Of a DNA stretch of 64,000 bases, positions 7,753 to 16,331 are shown piece by piece (positions within the stretch are counted from its first letter, which is position 1; each line of letters starts with the position of its first letter). The notes beneath the pieces are model-generated. The model made no database searches. It was not told the DNA's origin and saw nothing but the letters and a program-made list of their open reading frames with translations. A program made the translations under genes and the position numbers. Source of the DNA: Hymenobacter guriensis (GTDB lineage: Bacteria > Bacteroidota > Bacteroidia > Cytophagales > Hymenobacteraceae); contig NZ_JADWYK010000012.1 in NCBI RefSeq assembly GCF_015773195.1, positions 1 to 64,000 of the forward strand. The letters run 5' to 3'.

Positions 7753-8976
7753 ATGGCAGATATTACGTGCTCCTTCTGCGGCAAGAGCAAAAAAGACGTT
7801 ACCGTGATGATTTCGGGCATTAACGCCCACATCTGCGAGCGGTGCGTGGGGCAGGCCCAACAAATCCTGAACGAGGAAAACAAGATTCGCTCGAACTCGA
7901 AGACTCCTAAATTCAACCTCGTGAAACCCCGCGAGATGAAGGAGTACCTCGATCAGTACGTGGTGGGCCAGGACGAAGCCAAGAAGGTGATGTCGGTGGC
8001 CGTGTACAACCACTACAAGCGCCTGATGCAGAAACCGCAGAAGGACGATGTGGTGATTGAGAAGTCCAACATCATCATGGTGGGCGAAACCGGCACGGGC
8101 AAAACCTTCCTCACGCGCATGCTGGCCAACATTCTGCAGGTGCCTTTCTGCATTGCCGATGCTACCGTACTGACGGAGGCCGGCTACGTGGGCGAGGACG
8201 TGGAAAGTATCCTCACGCGCCTGCTGCAGGCCGCCGACTACAACGTGGAAGCGGCCGAGCGCGGCATCGTCTACATCGACGAAATCGACAAGATTGCCCG
8301 CAAGAGCGACAACCCCAGCATCACGCGCGACGTGAGCGGCGAGGGCGTGCAGCAGGCCATGCTGAAGCTCCTGGAAGGCACCACCGTGAACGTGCCCCCG
8401 CACGGCGGCCGCAAGCACCCCGAGCAGAAGATGATTACGGTGAACACCGAAAACATCCTCTTTATCTGCGGCGGGGCCTTCGTAGGCATTGAGCGCATCA
8501 TCAAGAGCCGCCTCAACACCAAGCCCATGGGCTTTGCCAAGACGCAGCTGGAGGACAAAATCGACACGCAGAACTTCCTGCGCTACGTGACGGCTATGGA
8601 CCTCAAGCAGTTTGGTCTCATTCCCGAGCTCATCGGCCGCCTGCCCGTACTCACCCACCTCAACCCGCTCGACCACGCTACCCTGCGCAAAATCCTGACA
8701 GAGCCCAAAAACTCCATCGTGAAGCAGTATCAGCGCCTGTTCGAAATGGAAAACATCCAGTTGAGCTTCTCTGAAGGGGCGCTGGAGTACATTGTGGTGA
8801 AAGCCGACGAGTACCGCCTCGGCGCCCGCGGCCTGCGCAGCATCTGCGAAAGCATCATGACCGACGCCATGTTCGATATGCCCTCCGAAGAAGGCGTGCA
8901 GGAGCTCATCATCGACGAGGAATACGCCCGCAGCAAGTTTGAAAGCTCGCCGCTGAAGCAGCTGCGTGCGGCGTAA
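7753..8976 (+). CDS. clpX: ATP-dependent Clp protease ATP-binding subunit ClpX
   Basis: AAA+ unfoldase (407 residues) that recognises, unfolds and feeds substrates to ClpP. The N-terminal zinc-binding domain has Cys6, Cys9, Cys28 and Cys31. The Walker A motif GETGTGKT is at 111-118, the pore loop GYVG at 144-147 and Walker B IDEID at 175-179. The family's IGF loop for docking on ClpP appears as MGF in KPMGFAK. Length and architecture are complete. It follows clpP but has its own -7 element and is separated from clpP by two hairpins, so it may be expressed independently. A strong terminator follows. Confidence 0.98.
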   Translation: MADITCSFCGKSKKDVTVMISGINAHICERCVGQAQQILNEENKIRSNSKTPKFNLVKPREMKEYLDQYVVGQDEAKKVMSVAVYNHYKRLMQKPQKDDVVIEKSNIIMVGETGTGKTFLTRMLANILQVPFCIADATVLTEAGYVGEDVESILTRLLQAADYNVEAAERGIVYIDEIDKIARKSDNPSITRDVSGEGVQQAMLKLLEGTTVNVPPHGGRKHPEQKMITVNTENILFICGGAFVGIERIIKSRLNTKPMGFAKTQLEDKIDTQNFLRYVTAMDLKQFGLIPELIGRLPVLTHLNPLDHATLRKILTEPKNSIVKQYQRLFEMENIQLSFSEGALEYIVVKADEYRLGARGLRSICESIMTDAMFDMPSEEGVQELIIDEEYARSKFESSPLKQLRAA

Positions 8977-8995
8977 GCGTAATTAGTTTTCCATG

Positions 8996-9041
8996 AAAAG
9001 GCTCGGTCGATAAGTTAAGTAACTTGTCGACCGAGCCTTTT
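8996..9041 (+). terminator. Intrinsic terminator behind clpX
   Basis: A 21-bp stem (8996-9016 with 9021-9041, one G-U pair, loop AAGT) flanked by AAAA and ending in TTTT. Confidence 0.85.
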
Positions 9042-9053
9042 CTACTTTATACT

Positions 9054-9317
9054 ATGCGCAGTACTTTCTCTTATCAAGTAGCCATCTGGCTCCCAATGCT
9101 GGCAGCTTTTTTATTGAGTCTAGCGCATCTCAGTGGGCATTTTATCTTAATTGGTTTTCTTCAAATCGGCTTATTTATGCTGGCTGCGCGCGGTATTATT
9201 CGTTGGGAGGAAAAAGTTGGAAAGACAACTATTGCTTCGTGGACATTCTTGGCTGTGGCAGGCATAACCCTCTGGTTTTCAGTAGTGACTTGGCTTTTTC
9301 GTGATTGGAATATCTAG
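9054..9317 (+). CDS. Small hypothetical membrane protein
   Basis: An 87-residue protein with three predicted membrane segments at about residues 7-25, 28-48 and 58-82, separated by a short charged stretch (RWEEKVGK). I do not recognise the family. Base composition is lower in G+C than the neighbours. It is convergent with lpxB with only 16 bases between stops. An ATG 30 bases upstream lies inside the clpX terminator, so 9054 is the better start. The coherent hydrophobic pattern argues for a real gene. Confidence 0.6.
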   Translation: MRSTFSYQVAIWLPMLAAFLLSLAHLSGHFILIGFLQIGLFMLAARGIIRWEEKVGKTTIASWTFLAVAGITLWFSVVTWLFRDWNI

Positions 9318-9333
9318 GCTAATGCCCCCAAAT

Positions 9334-10443
9334 TCACTTCTTCAAATACCCTACCATCAGCTTTGCGGCTTTTTCGGCGGCGCGCTGCTGGCCTAGCTTG
9401 GCGCGGATTTCGGCGTAGCCGGCTTTCTGCCGGGCAATGAAGGCTTCGTCGGCGGTAATCTTTTTGAGCTCCGTAACGAGGTTGCGGGAGTTGAATTCGC
9501 CCTGAATGAGCTCCTTTACTACTTCCCGGCCTGCAATGAGGTTGACCAGGGAAATGAACTTCACCTTGATAACGGCTTTGCTGATGGCGTACGACACGGC
9601 GCTGGTACGGTAGCACACCACCTGCGGCACGTCGAACAGGGCCGTTTCCAGCGTGGCGGTGCCGCTCGTCACCAGGGCCGCTTTGGCGTGGGCCAGTAGG
9701 TCGTAGGTCTGGTCGAAGATGATGCGCACGTTGTTGCGCTCGAAGTGAGCGTAGTAATTCGCGTCGAGGTTATCGACGCCCGCCACGATGAACTGGTAAT
9801 CCAGAAACGGCGGAATAATGGCCGTCATTTCGAAGAGCATTTCCTCGATTTCCTGCTTGCGCGAGCCGGGCAGCACCGCAATAATAGGCCGCTCCGGGTC
9901 GAGGTGGTTGCGCTGATAAAAGTCCGCACTTACCGGGTGCTCAGCCACGGCATCGGATGTGGGGTTGCCAATGTAGTCTACTTTATAGTCGAAGCCCTGG
10001 TAGAACTCCTCCTCGAAGGGTAGAATCACGAACATCCGGTCTACCACCTTCTTCACCTGGTGCACGCGGCCCTGGTTCCAGGCCCAGATCTTGGGCGAGA
10101 TATAGTAGAACGTTTTGATGCCCTGCACCTTGGCAAACTTGGCAATCCGCATATTGAAGCCCGCGTAGTCTACCAGAATCACCACGTCCGGCTTCCAGGA
10201 AAGCAGATCCTGCTGGGCTTCCTTGAGGTATCCGCGAAACTTGAGCAGGCTGGTAGCGGCTTCCCAGAAGCCCATAATGGCCATTTCCTGATAGTGGTGC
10301 ACCAGCTCGCCGCCAATGGCCTGCATCTGGTCGCCACCCCAGAAACGGAACTCGGCCGTCGGATCCTGCTGCCGGAGTGCCCGCATCAGGTTAGCCGCGT
10401 GAAAATCCCCGGACCGCTCGCCCGCTATCAGGTAGTATTTCAT
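9334..10443 (-). CDS. lpxB: Lipid-A-disaccharide synthase
   Basis: Peripheral inner-membrane GT-B glycosyltransferase (family GT19) condensing UDP-2,3-diacylglucosamine with lipid X to the disaccharide precursor of lipid A. The 369-residue length is typical. The N-terminal signature GERSGDFHAANLM, the central YISPKIWAWNQGRV segment and the late GTATLETALFDVPQVVCYR motif are those of LpxB. It fits a Gram-negative envelope, as does hldD downstream. Genes commonly paired with lpxB, such as surE, are not seen here; the next gene on the strand is the queD-like gene, upstream across an A+T-rich hairpin. Confidence 0.96.
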   Translation of the reverse strand: MKYYLIAGERSGDFHAANLMRALRQQDPTAEFRFWGGDQMQAIGGELVHHYQEMAIMGFWEAATSLLKFRGYLKEAQQDLLSWKPDVVILVDYAGFNMRIAKFAKVQGIKTFYYISPKIWAWNQGRVHQVKKVVDRMFVILPFEEEFYQGFDYKVDYIGNPTSDAVAEHPVSADFYQRNHLDPERPIIAVLPGSRKQEIEEMLFEMTAIIPPFLDYQFIVAGVDNLDANYYAHFERNNVRIIFDQTYDLLAHAKAALVTSGTATLETALFDVPQVVCYRTSAVSYAISKAVIKVKFISLVNLIAGREVVKELIQGEFNSRNLVTELKKITADEAFIARQKAGYAEIRAKLGQQRAAEKAAKLMVGYLKK

Positions 10444-10449
10444 TCTTCA

Positions 10450-10545
10450 GAATTAAAAATTAGAAATTAAGAATTCCTGGTAACTAGCATTGGTTTATCC
10501 GCTTCCGGTGGCCAATTCTTAATTACTAATTCTTAATTCTTAATT
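10450..10545. repeat. A+T-rich imperfect inverted repeat between queD and lpxB
   Basis: Arms built of AATTAAGAATT units (about 10450-10474 and 10514-10545) flank a G+C-richer centre. Iterated TTCTTAATT units make the right arm longer. It could act as a terminator for the queD-like gene or be an intergenic repeat. Confidence 0.55.
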
Positions 10546-10547
10546 AA

Positions 10548-10964
10548 TTACTCGCCGTAATACTCCACGAAGTTGCGGGGCGTTTCGTAGAGCTTGAGGC
10601 AGTGCAGCTGAGCCGTGGTAATGCGTGGTAGCTCGCGCTGCAGAATTTCCCAGAAAGCCAAAACGAGGTTTTCAGTGCTGGCGAGCTTACCGCTCATAAA
10701 AGGCACGTCAAGGTTCAGGTTTTTGTGGTCGACCTGGGCAATGATATGCTCGCGGATAAGGCTGCTGAGGGCTTTTAAATCCACTACGAAGCCGGTATCG
10801 GGGCTGGGCATACCTTTTACCGTCACGATGAGGTCGAAGTTGTGGCCGTGCCAGTTGGTATTGGAGCAAGGGCCGAACACTTCCTTGTTACGCTCCTCGC
10901 TCCAGGCCGGGTTATACAGCTTGTGTGCGGCGTTGAAGTGTTCCTGTCGGCTGACGTAAATCAT
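10548..10964 (-). CDS. 6-pyruvoyl-tetrahydropterin synthase / QueD family enzyme
   Basis: A 138-residue member of the PTPS/QueD fold. Zinc-binding histidines are visible in FNAAHKL and in NWHGHNF, and the catalytic cysteine precedes in GPCSNTN. In bacteria such enzymes usually convert dihydroneopterin triphosphate to 6-carboxytetrahydropterin for queuosine (QueD) or act in pterin synthesis; the sequence alone does not separate these. No queC, queE or queF lies in this window, so the pathway assignment rests on the family. It is not closely coupled to lpxB. Confidence 0.88.
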   Translation of the reverse strand: MIYVSRQEHFNAAHKLYNPAWSEERNKEVFGPCSNTNWHGHNFDLIVTVKGMPSPDTGFVVDLKALSSLIREHIIAQVDHKNLNLDVPFMSGKLASTENLVLAFWEILQRELPRITTAQLHCLKLYETPRNFVEYYGE

Positions 10965-10967
10965 TGG

Positions 10968-11064
10968 GGTCTTGGGATCTTTGGGTGCTGGGGTCTTGGC
11001 TATACTGGCTCAAGCTCCCGAAGGAACATCCACCAGGATCCTAAGCCCCAAGACCCTAAGACCC
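10968..11064. repeat. GGGGTCTTGG repeat with inverted partner
   Basis: Left copies of GGGGTCTTGG(G/C) near 10966-10999 face CCCCAAGACC and CTAAGACCC at 11045-11064. The repeat runs into the 3' end of the permease gene; its stop codon (11056-11058) lies inside the repeat. Confidence 0.5.
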
Positions 11065-12060
11065 TTGTTTTCGCAGCAAATATACGAAGAACGGTACGCC
11101 GAACAGGGCCGTAACGATACCAACGGGCACGCCGGCCGGCGGATAGAGCAAGCGGGCTAGCAAGTCGCAGGCCAGCAGGAAGCAGCCGCCCAGCAGCGCA
11201 CACACCAGCAGATTCCAGCGCCCCGTCACGCCCAGCAGCCAGCGCGTGACGTGCGGCATCATCAGCCCCACAAAGCCAATAGGGCCGCACAAGGCCACCA
11301 CGCAGCCCGTGAGCACCGAGGCTGATACTATCAAAATCCAACGCAGGCGCGCTACGGGCACGCCCAGCGCCTCGGCCCGCTCTTCGCCCAGCAGCAGAAT
11401 GGCCAAGTCTTTCTGCAGAAAGGCAAATAGCCCCAGCGTGCCCGCCAAAGCCAGCGTGGGGTACGGCAGCAGGTTCCAGCCGGCCCGCTCGAAGCTGCCC
11501 ATGGCCCAGAACGTGACGGTGCGCAGCTTGTCGGGCGTATCGGAAAGGAACGTGAGCAGACCGCTAATGGCCGTAGCCAGGGAACCAACGGCTATGCCGC
11601 CCAGCAGCAGCGGCGCGGGCCGCAGCTGGCCCCGGTCCATTCCCAGGGCCACCACCACCAAGGTAGTGCCCAGGGCGCCCAGCAAGGCAGCCACCGGCGG
11701 CAGGTAGATGCCGGCCCAGGTAAGCGTAGGCAGCAGCGCGAAGCACAGCACCGCTCCTAGCCCCGCGCCTGAGGCCGTGCCCAGCAGGTAGGGGTCGGCC
11801 AGGGAGTTATTTACCATTGCCTGCATGAGGTAGCCGCTCACGGCCAGGCCGGCGCCGGCCAGCGCGGCCAGCAGCAGCCGGGGAAGCCGCAGCTGCACCA
11901 GCACCAATTGGGCGGGCTCGGTGGGGTCGTAGTGCAACAGGGCGCGGCACATCAGGTCGAAGTCGATGGCAAAGGAGCCCACGCGCAGCCCCAGCAGCAG
12001 CAGCCCCAGCAGCGCGCCGCTGCCCAGCAGCAGCCAGAGGCCGGCACGCCCGGTCTTCAT
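11056..12060 (-). CDS. FecCD/BtuC-type ABC transporter permease
   Basis: A 334-residue, roughly ten-helix permease of the BtuCD/FecCD family, which imports cobalamin, haem or ferric siderophores. The conserved block ILIVSASVLTGCVVALCGPIG, together with GLMMPHVTRWLLG, is the family signature in the cytoplasmic coupling region. Its ATG overlaps the stop of the binding-protein gene as ATGA, so the two are translationally coupled. No ATPase gene follows: the next gene on this strand is the unrelated queD-like gene, so the nucleotide-binding subunit must be encoded elsewhere. No cobalamin riboswitch is visible upstream, so the substrate is not determined. Confidence 0.93.
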   Translation of the reverse strand: MKTGRAGLWLLLGSGALLGLLLLGLRVGSFAIDFDLMCRALLHYDPTEPAQLVLVQLRLPRLLLAALAGAGLAVSGYLMQAMVNNSLADPYLLGTASGAGLGAVLCFALLPTLTWAGIYLPPVAALLGALGTTLVVVALGMDRGQLRPAPLLLGGIAVGSLATAISGLLTFLSDTPDKLRTVTFWAMGSFERAGWNLLPYPTLALAGTLGLFAFLQKDLAILLLGEERAEALGVPVARLRWILIVSASVLTGCVVALCGPIGFVGLMMPHVTRWLLGVTGRWNLLVCALLGGCFLLACDLLARLLYPPAGVPVGIVTALFGVPFFVYLLRKQGS

Positions 12061-12977
12061 GGCCTCGCCGGCTGCCCAAGCAGCCGCTGCAGTTCCCGCA
12101 CCGACTCCACCACGCGCGGGCCGGGCCGCTCCATCAGGTTGCCCGTAACGGCAAATACGCGCCGGTTCTGGTAGGCCTGAATGCGGCGCAGCTCGGGATA
12201 TGCCTTGAAAAACGTGCTATCAAGCTGTCCGAAACGGCCGCCCAGCAGCACCTCAGGGTTCAGGCGCAGAATGTACTCCCGGGTAAGAGCCGGGTACGGC
12301 TGGGCAAATACCTCCGTGAGGGCATTTTGCCCCCCGGCCAGCCGGATCTTGTCGGTAAACAGCGTATTCTGCCCGTACACGTAGATGGGGTCCTGCCAGG
12401 TAATAGCCAGCACCCGCGGCCGCGTTGCCGCCGTGGGGGCAGTGCGTTGGATAGCTTGCAGGGCCGTGCGCAGGGAATCGGTGAGGTGGCGGGCAGGACC
12501 GGAGCGGCCCAGCAGCTGGCCCAGGCTCTGCATGCCCTGAAAGATGTCTTCGACAGTAGCGTAGCGCTGGCAGTACACCGGCACGCCCAGCTGCTGCAGC
12601 CGCGCCACATCATCCTGGGACGTAATGCCCTCCACGGTGAAAACCACATCGGGATGCAGGCCCACGAGCTTTTCCATATCCAGCGGGTAGCTGTTCACCA
12701 CCGGCTTGCGTAGCGCGGGGGCCGGAAAGTCGCAGACCTGGGTGCGGGCCACGATGGTAGCCGTATCGGCCACGGCGTAGAGCATTTCCGTCATGGACGG
12801 AGCCAGGGCCATGATACGGCGGGGCTGCGTGGGTAGCTGCAGGCGGTGGCCGAGGTCATCGGTCACCCAGTGCGTGGTAGCGGCTGGCGTGGTGTAACTT
12901 GTTTTTTCAGGCTGACAAGCCACCAAACAGTTTAGTAGAAACCCAACGGGCAGCAGTCGGCGAAGGGAAAAGCGCAT
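12057..12977 (-). CDS. ABC transporter substrate-binding lipoprotein (BtuF/FecB type)
   Basis: A 306-residue helical-backbone metal-receptor (TroA superfamily) protein. The signal peptide ends in a lipobox (LVAC), so the protein is a lipoprotein anchored in the periplasm. Segments such as RRIMALAPSMTEMLYAV and LVGLHPDVVFT are typical of the BtuF/FepB group, which delivers cobalamin or siderophores to a BtuC-like permease, the gene that overlaps it. The ATG at 12977 gives the proper signal peptide. A TATCTTTG element sits only six bases before the ATG, suggesting a very short leader. Substrate is not determinable here. Confidence 0.92.
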   Translation of the reverse strand: MRFSLRRLLPVGFLLNCLVACQPEKTSYTTPAATTHWVTDDLGHRLQLPTQPRRIMALAPSMTEMLYAVADTATIVARTQVCDFPAPALRKPVVNSYPLDMEKLVGLHPDVVFTVEGITSQDDVARLQQLGVPVYCQRYATVEDIFQGMQSLGQLLGRSGPARHLTDSLRTALQAIQRTAPTAATRPRVLAITWQDPIYVYGQNTLFTDKIRLAGGQNALTEVFAQPYPALTREYILRLNPEVLLGGRFGQLDSTFFKAYPELRRIQAYQNRRVFAVTGNLMERPGPRVVESVRELQRLLGQPARP

Positions 12978-12982
12978 GGCGG

Positions 12983-12990
12983 CAAAGATA
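12983..12990 (-). promoter_or_regulatory. -7 element immediately ahead of the binding lipoprotein gene
   Basis: TATCTTTG on the minus strand is followed by only five bases before the ATG (12977), predicting a leaderless or nearly leaderless mRNA. Confidence 0.5.
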
Positions 12991-12993
12991 GAC

Positions 12994-13084
12994 CACGGAT
13001 TCGCGCAGATTTCAGCGGATTCCACGGATTTTTAGAACGACGCAACCACGGATTGGCTACGCCGAACTTCGTTTCGCACGGATT
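12994..13084. repeat. CACGGATT direct repeats
   Basis: Four copies of CACGGATT (12994, 13023, 13047, 13077) plus related GCGGATT and CCGGATT units occur in the intergenic region ahead of hldD. They look like a degenerated intergenic repeat; no coding potential is seen. Confidence 0.6.
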
Positions 13085-13186
13085 TCTCGGACTGCCCGGA
13101 TTTGGCAGACGATTACGCCTACATCAACAGCACCAATGCAACCGTCGGCTCCTTGATCAACTGACAACTGAATCCTGGCAACCGGC

Positions 13187-13194
13187 TACCTTTG
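13187..13194 (+). promoter_or_regulatory. -7 promoter element of hldD
   Basis: TACCTTTG, 18 bases before the hldD ATG, matches the Bacteroidota -7 consensus. Confidence 0.5.
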
Positions 13195-13212
13195 GCGTAA
13201 ATATTCTGCCCT

Positions 13213-14181
13213 ATGATTGTTGTAACCGGTGCGGCCGGCTTTATTGCCAGCTGCCTTGTCACCCGCCTTAATGCCGCCAACTTCAACGATGTGGTGGTGG
13301 TCGATAACTTCTCCGTAGAGCGCAAGCTGGCCAACTTGCAGGGCAAGCGCCTGCGCGAGTACGTGGACCGGGGCGAGTTTTTCGACTGGCTCGATGTCAA
13401 CCACGAACAGGTGGAGTTCATCTTTCATCTGGGCGCCCGTACCGATACCACGGAGCAGGACCACGCCGTGCTGGACCTGCTCAACCTCGACTACAGCAAG
13501 CAGATGTGGCAGGCCTGCGTACGCTACCAGCTCCCGCTGGTGTATGCCTCCTCGGCGGCTACTTATGGCTCCGGCACGCTTGGCTACTCCGACCAGGACG
13601 ACGCGCTGCTGCCGCTTTACCGCCCCCTCAACCCTTACGGCGACTCCAAGAATGACTTCGACAACTGGGCTGTACAGCAAACGGAAAAGCCGTTTTTCTG
13701 GGCCGGGCTGAAGTTTTTCAACGTGTACGGCCCCAACGAGTACCACAAGGGCCGCATGGCCTCCGTGATTCTGCACGCCTTCGAGCAGATCCGGCAAAGC
13801 GGCTCAATGGTGCTGTTCAAGTCCCACAACCCCGACTACACCGATGGCGGGCAGATGCGCGACTTCGTGTATGTGAAGGACGTGGTGGAAGTGTGCTATT
13901 TCCTGATGCATCACCGTCAGCACTCGGGCATCTACAACCTGGGCACCGGCGAGGCCCGCACTTTCCTGGACCTGGCACTGAACACCTTCGCCGCGCTGGA
14001 CCTTACCGCTGACATCCACTTCAGGGATACGCCCGAGGACATCCGCGACAAGTACCAGTACTTCACCGAGGCAGATATGCGCAAGCTGCGCAGCATTGGC
14101 TACGACCAGCCCTTCACGCGCCTGGAAGACGGCATCCGCGACTACGTGCGCAACTACCTGATGCCCGGCGCCTACTATTAA
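13213..14181 (+). CDS. hldD: ADP-L-glycero-D-manno-heptose 6-epimerase
   Basis: Short-chain dehydrogenase-fold epimerase (322 residues) making the ADP-L,D-heptose used for the LPS inner core. The NAD(P)-binding motif GAAGFIAS is at residues 6-13, the active-site pair lies in SSAATYGSG and YGDSK, and LKFFNVYGPNEYHKGRMASV is characteristic of HldD rather than of UDP-glucose epimerases. The length is typical. The gene stands alone with its own -7 element; hldE is not in the window. Together with lpxB it supports a Gram-negative LPS pathway in this neighbourhood. Confidence 0.93.
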   Translation: MIVVTGAAGFIASCLVTRLNAANFNDVVVVDNFSVERKLANLQGKRLREYVDRGEFFDWLDVNHEQVEFIFHLGARTDTTEQDHAVLDLLNLDYSKQMWQACVRYQLPLVYASSAATYGSGTLGYSDQDDALLPLYRPLNPYGDSKNDFDNWAVQQTEKPFFWAGLKFFNVYGPNEYHKGRMASVILHAFEQIRQSGSMVLFKSHNPDYTDGGQMRDFVYVKDVVEVCYFLMHHRQHSGIYNLGTGEARTFLDLALNTFAALDLTADIHFRDTPEDIRDKYQYFTEADMRKLRSIGYDQPFTRLEDGIRDYVRNYLMPGAYY

Positions 14182-14427
14182 CCATCGGATGCGGACGGTC
14201 GGCATGCGCCACGTTCCAACGCTCAGCTTGCGGCTGCCATAATCTTATACACTGAATCTAATATCCTGACCTACAATCCGGCACCCATTGTCCGGGCAGC
14301 TGGCGCTGAGGATGCGGGCAGGCCGCGCGCATTTGGGCACTACCTTTTAGGCGGAGGAACTCGTTGTAGCGGTTCCTTATAGGCATCTTTCATTTCGAAC
14401 GGAGCCTACCAACTGCCTTTAACAATT

Positions 14428-15825
14428 TTGCCGGTGCCACGCAGTGTTATCACCATTCTGGGCGGAGGATTTTCCGGGTCGGCGCTGGCGGCGCACCTGG
14501 CCCGCCTGCCCGGCTCCTACTGCGGCGACGTGCATGTTGTAGAGCCCCGCCCGGTGCTGGGGCGGGGCCTGGCGTACAGCGCCGACCGGCCCGAGTACCT
14601 GCTGAATGTCCGGGCCCGCGCGCTTAGCCTCCTGGCTGACGAGCCTGCGCACTTCACCGAATGGCTTGGCCGCAACGAACCTGCCGCCGACGCTCAGGCC
14701 TTCTGCCCGCGCCAGCTGTACGGCCGCTACGTGCAGGAAATGACTCAGGTACTGCTGCCCGCGCCGGCGGCTAATGGGCTGCGGTTTCACTGGCACCAAA
14801 CCCACGCCAGCGCCGTACTTCCGGCTGCCGCAGGTCAGGCCGCTGCCGTGGAGCTGGTCTCGGGCACACAGCTCGTGAGTGACGCGGTAGTGCTGGCATT
14901 GGGCAATTTTCCGCTGCTGCCCCCCGCTCGATCAACCGACGACCGGTACCTTTCCCACCCTGGGTTTCATGGCAGCCCCTGGGAGACGGGGGCACTGCGC
15001 AATATTGCCATTCACGACTCGGTGCTGCTGATTGGCTCGGGGCTGACGGCAGTAGATGTGGTGCTGGGCTTGCGGGCTCAGGGGCATCAGGGGTCCATCA
15101 TGGTGGTTTCCGGCCACGGACGCTGGCCCACGCCGCATATAGCGGCCCAGCCGGCTTATCCGGAGTTCTACACCCGCTGCCTGCGCGGCCTGACCAGTGT
15201 AAGCAGCGTGCTGCGCGCCGTGCGCCAGGAAATCCGAGAGGCCGCCGCTGCCGATATCGACTGGCGCCCGGTGCTGGACTCGCTGCGTCCCGACTTAGGT
15301 CGGATCTGGCTGGCCTGGCCCCAGGCAGAGCAAAGCCGGTTTCTGCGGCATCTGGCGTCTTTCTGGACGACTGTGCGCCACCGCAGCCCTCCGCAAAACG
15401 TGGCGGTGCTGGAAGAAATGCGCCGCAGTGGGCAACTTACTCAACACGTAGGCCGGGTGCAGCACATTGAGCCGCTGGGCGAGGCGCTACGGGTGCAGGC
15501 CCGGCACGGCAGTCACACCAGCACACTCACGGCGCAGCATGTCATTGCCTGCACCGGTCCACTGCTGGACTACACCCGGATCCAGGACCCACTCATTGTG
15601 CAGATGCGCCAGGCCGGCTTACTCCAGCCCGACCCGCTCCGGCTAGGTTTGCTCACCGATGCGCATGGGGCCCTTATTCAGGCTGATAAAACCACTTCCA
15701 GCGTCCTGTTCACGCTGGGAGCCAGCCGGCGCCCGCAGTCCTTCGAGTCGACGGCCGTGCCGGAGTTGCGGCAGCAGGCAGCCGAGTTGGCACAGTACCT
15801 GGCAGCAAGACTGCAGCAGGCGTGA
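14428..15825 (+). CDS. FAD/NAD(P)-binding protein (NAD_binding_9 / COG4529 type)
   Basis: A 465-residue flavoprotein-like enzyme. It opens with a dinucleotide-binding Rossmann motif, ITILGGGFSGSALAAHL, has a GRGLAYS...YLLNVRA segment typical of the COG4529 group, and a second nucleotide-binding motif, LLIGSGLTAVDVVLGL, near residue 200. The substrate is unknown for this family. There is no ATG near the conserved start; TTG at 14428 or GTG at 14434 are the candidates and cannot be separated here. It is convergent with a small minus-strand gene across a short hairpin. Confidence 0.85.
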   Translation: MPVPRSVITILGGGFSGSALAAHLARLPGSYCGDVHVVEPRPVLGRGLAYSADRPEYLLNVRARALSLLADEPAHFTEWLGRNEPAADAQAFCPRQLYGRYVQEMTQVLLPAPAANGLRFHWHQTHASAVLPAAAGQAAAVELVSGTQLVSDAVVLALGNFPLLPPARSTDDRYLSHPGFHGSPWETGALRNIAIHDSVLLIGSGLTAVDVVLGLRAQGHQGSIMVVSGHGRWPTPHIAAQPAYPEFYTRCLRGLTSVSSVLRAVRQEIREAAAADIDWRPVLDSLRPDLGRIWLAWPQAEQSRFLRHLASFWTTVRHRSPPQNVAVLEEMRRSGQLTQHVGRVQHIEPLGEALRVQARHGSHTSTLTAQHVIACTGPLLDYTRIQDPLIVQMRQAGLLQPDPLRLGLLTDAHGALIQADKTTSSVLFTLGASRRPQSFESTAVPELRQQAAELAQYLAARLQQA

Positions 15826-15833
15826 AAACAACA

Positions 15834-15859
15834 GGCCCACCTGCAGCAAGCAGTGGGCC
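15834..15859. terminator. Weak hairpin between convergent genes
   Basis: GGCCCACCTGC and GCAGTGGGCC pair with one bulged base around a five-base loop. No clear T-run follows, so termination is only suggested by position. Confidence 0.4.
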
Positions 15860-15887
15860 CGACAAAACGAACGGTTCAGGAAAAAGA

Positions 15888-16151
15888 TTAAGCCGCCATA
15901 TCCTCTTCGGAGTACATGGGCACTACGGGCGTGCTGCTACCCAACGAGGGGTGCACGGCAGGCTCATCGGTGCGGTGCCGGCGCAGGGCGCGCATCAGCA
16001 GGTAGCGGTACCGCTCGGCATCGGCCAGGGCAGCTTCCACGGCCAGCAGCGCGTCGTCGTAGGTCACCACGGGCACCGACTCGGCGGCTTCTCCGGTGGG
16101 ATACGACAGGTAAAGAACAGGGGCGTTGAGGTACTCAGCAGGTGCTTTCAT
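15888..16151 (-). CDS. Small hypothetical protein (87 residues)
   Basis: I do not recognise a family. The protein is soluble, with a central helix rich in Ala, Glu and Arg (YDDALLAVEAALADAERYRY) and a disordered Ser/Pro-rich, acidic tail ending SEEDMAA. No signal peptide or membrane segment. It is convergent with the flavoprotein gene and stands about 180 bases from the next gene on its strand. The clean ATG and amphipathic helix favour a real gene, but evidence is composition only. Confidence 0.5.
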   Translation of the reverse strand: MKAPAEYLNAPVLYLSYPTGEAAESVPVVTYDDALLAVEAALADAERYRYLLMRALRRHRTDEPAVHPSLGSSTPVVPMYSEEDMAA

Positions 16152-16331
16152 CGGATAAAAAATTCGGCGTCGAATGAGCGTTTCAGATGTTCAGATTGAT
16201 AACGATTCTCGCCCTCGTTTCATTCCGAAAAACCTTGAAAATCATTAAGCCGATACAAAATTTTATCTTTGATTATCAGAACATTATCCTCTTCACACAA
16301 CAAACCGCCAAGCCCAACGCCACTCGGCGAC

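Noticed and set aside
12978..13212. Possible cobalamin riboswitch ahead of the transporter genes
   Set aside because: No B12-box or long conserved leader is seen; a -7 element lies only six bases before the ATG, leaving no room for one.
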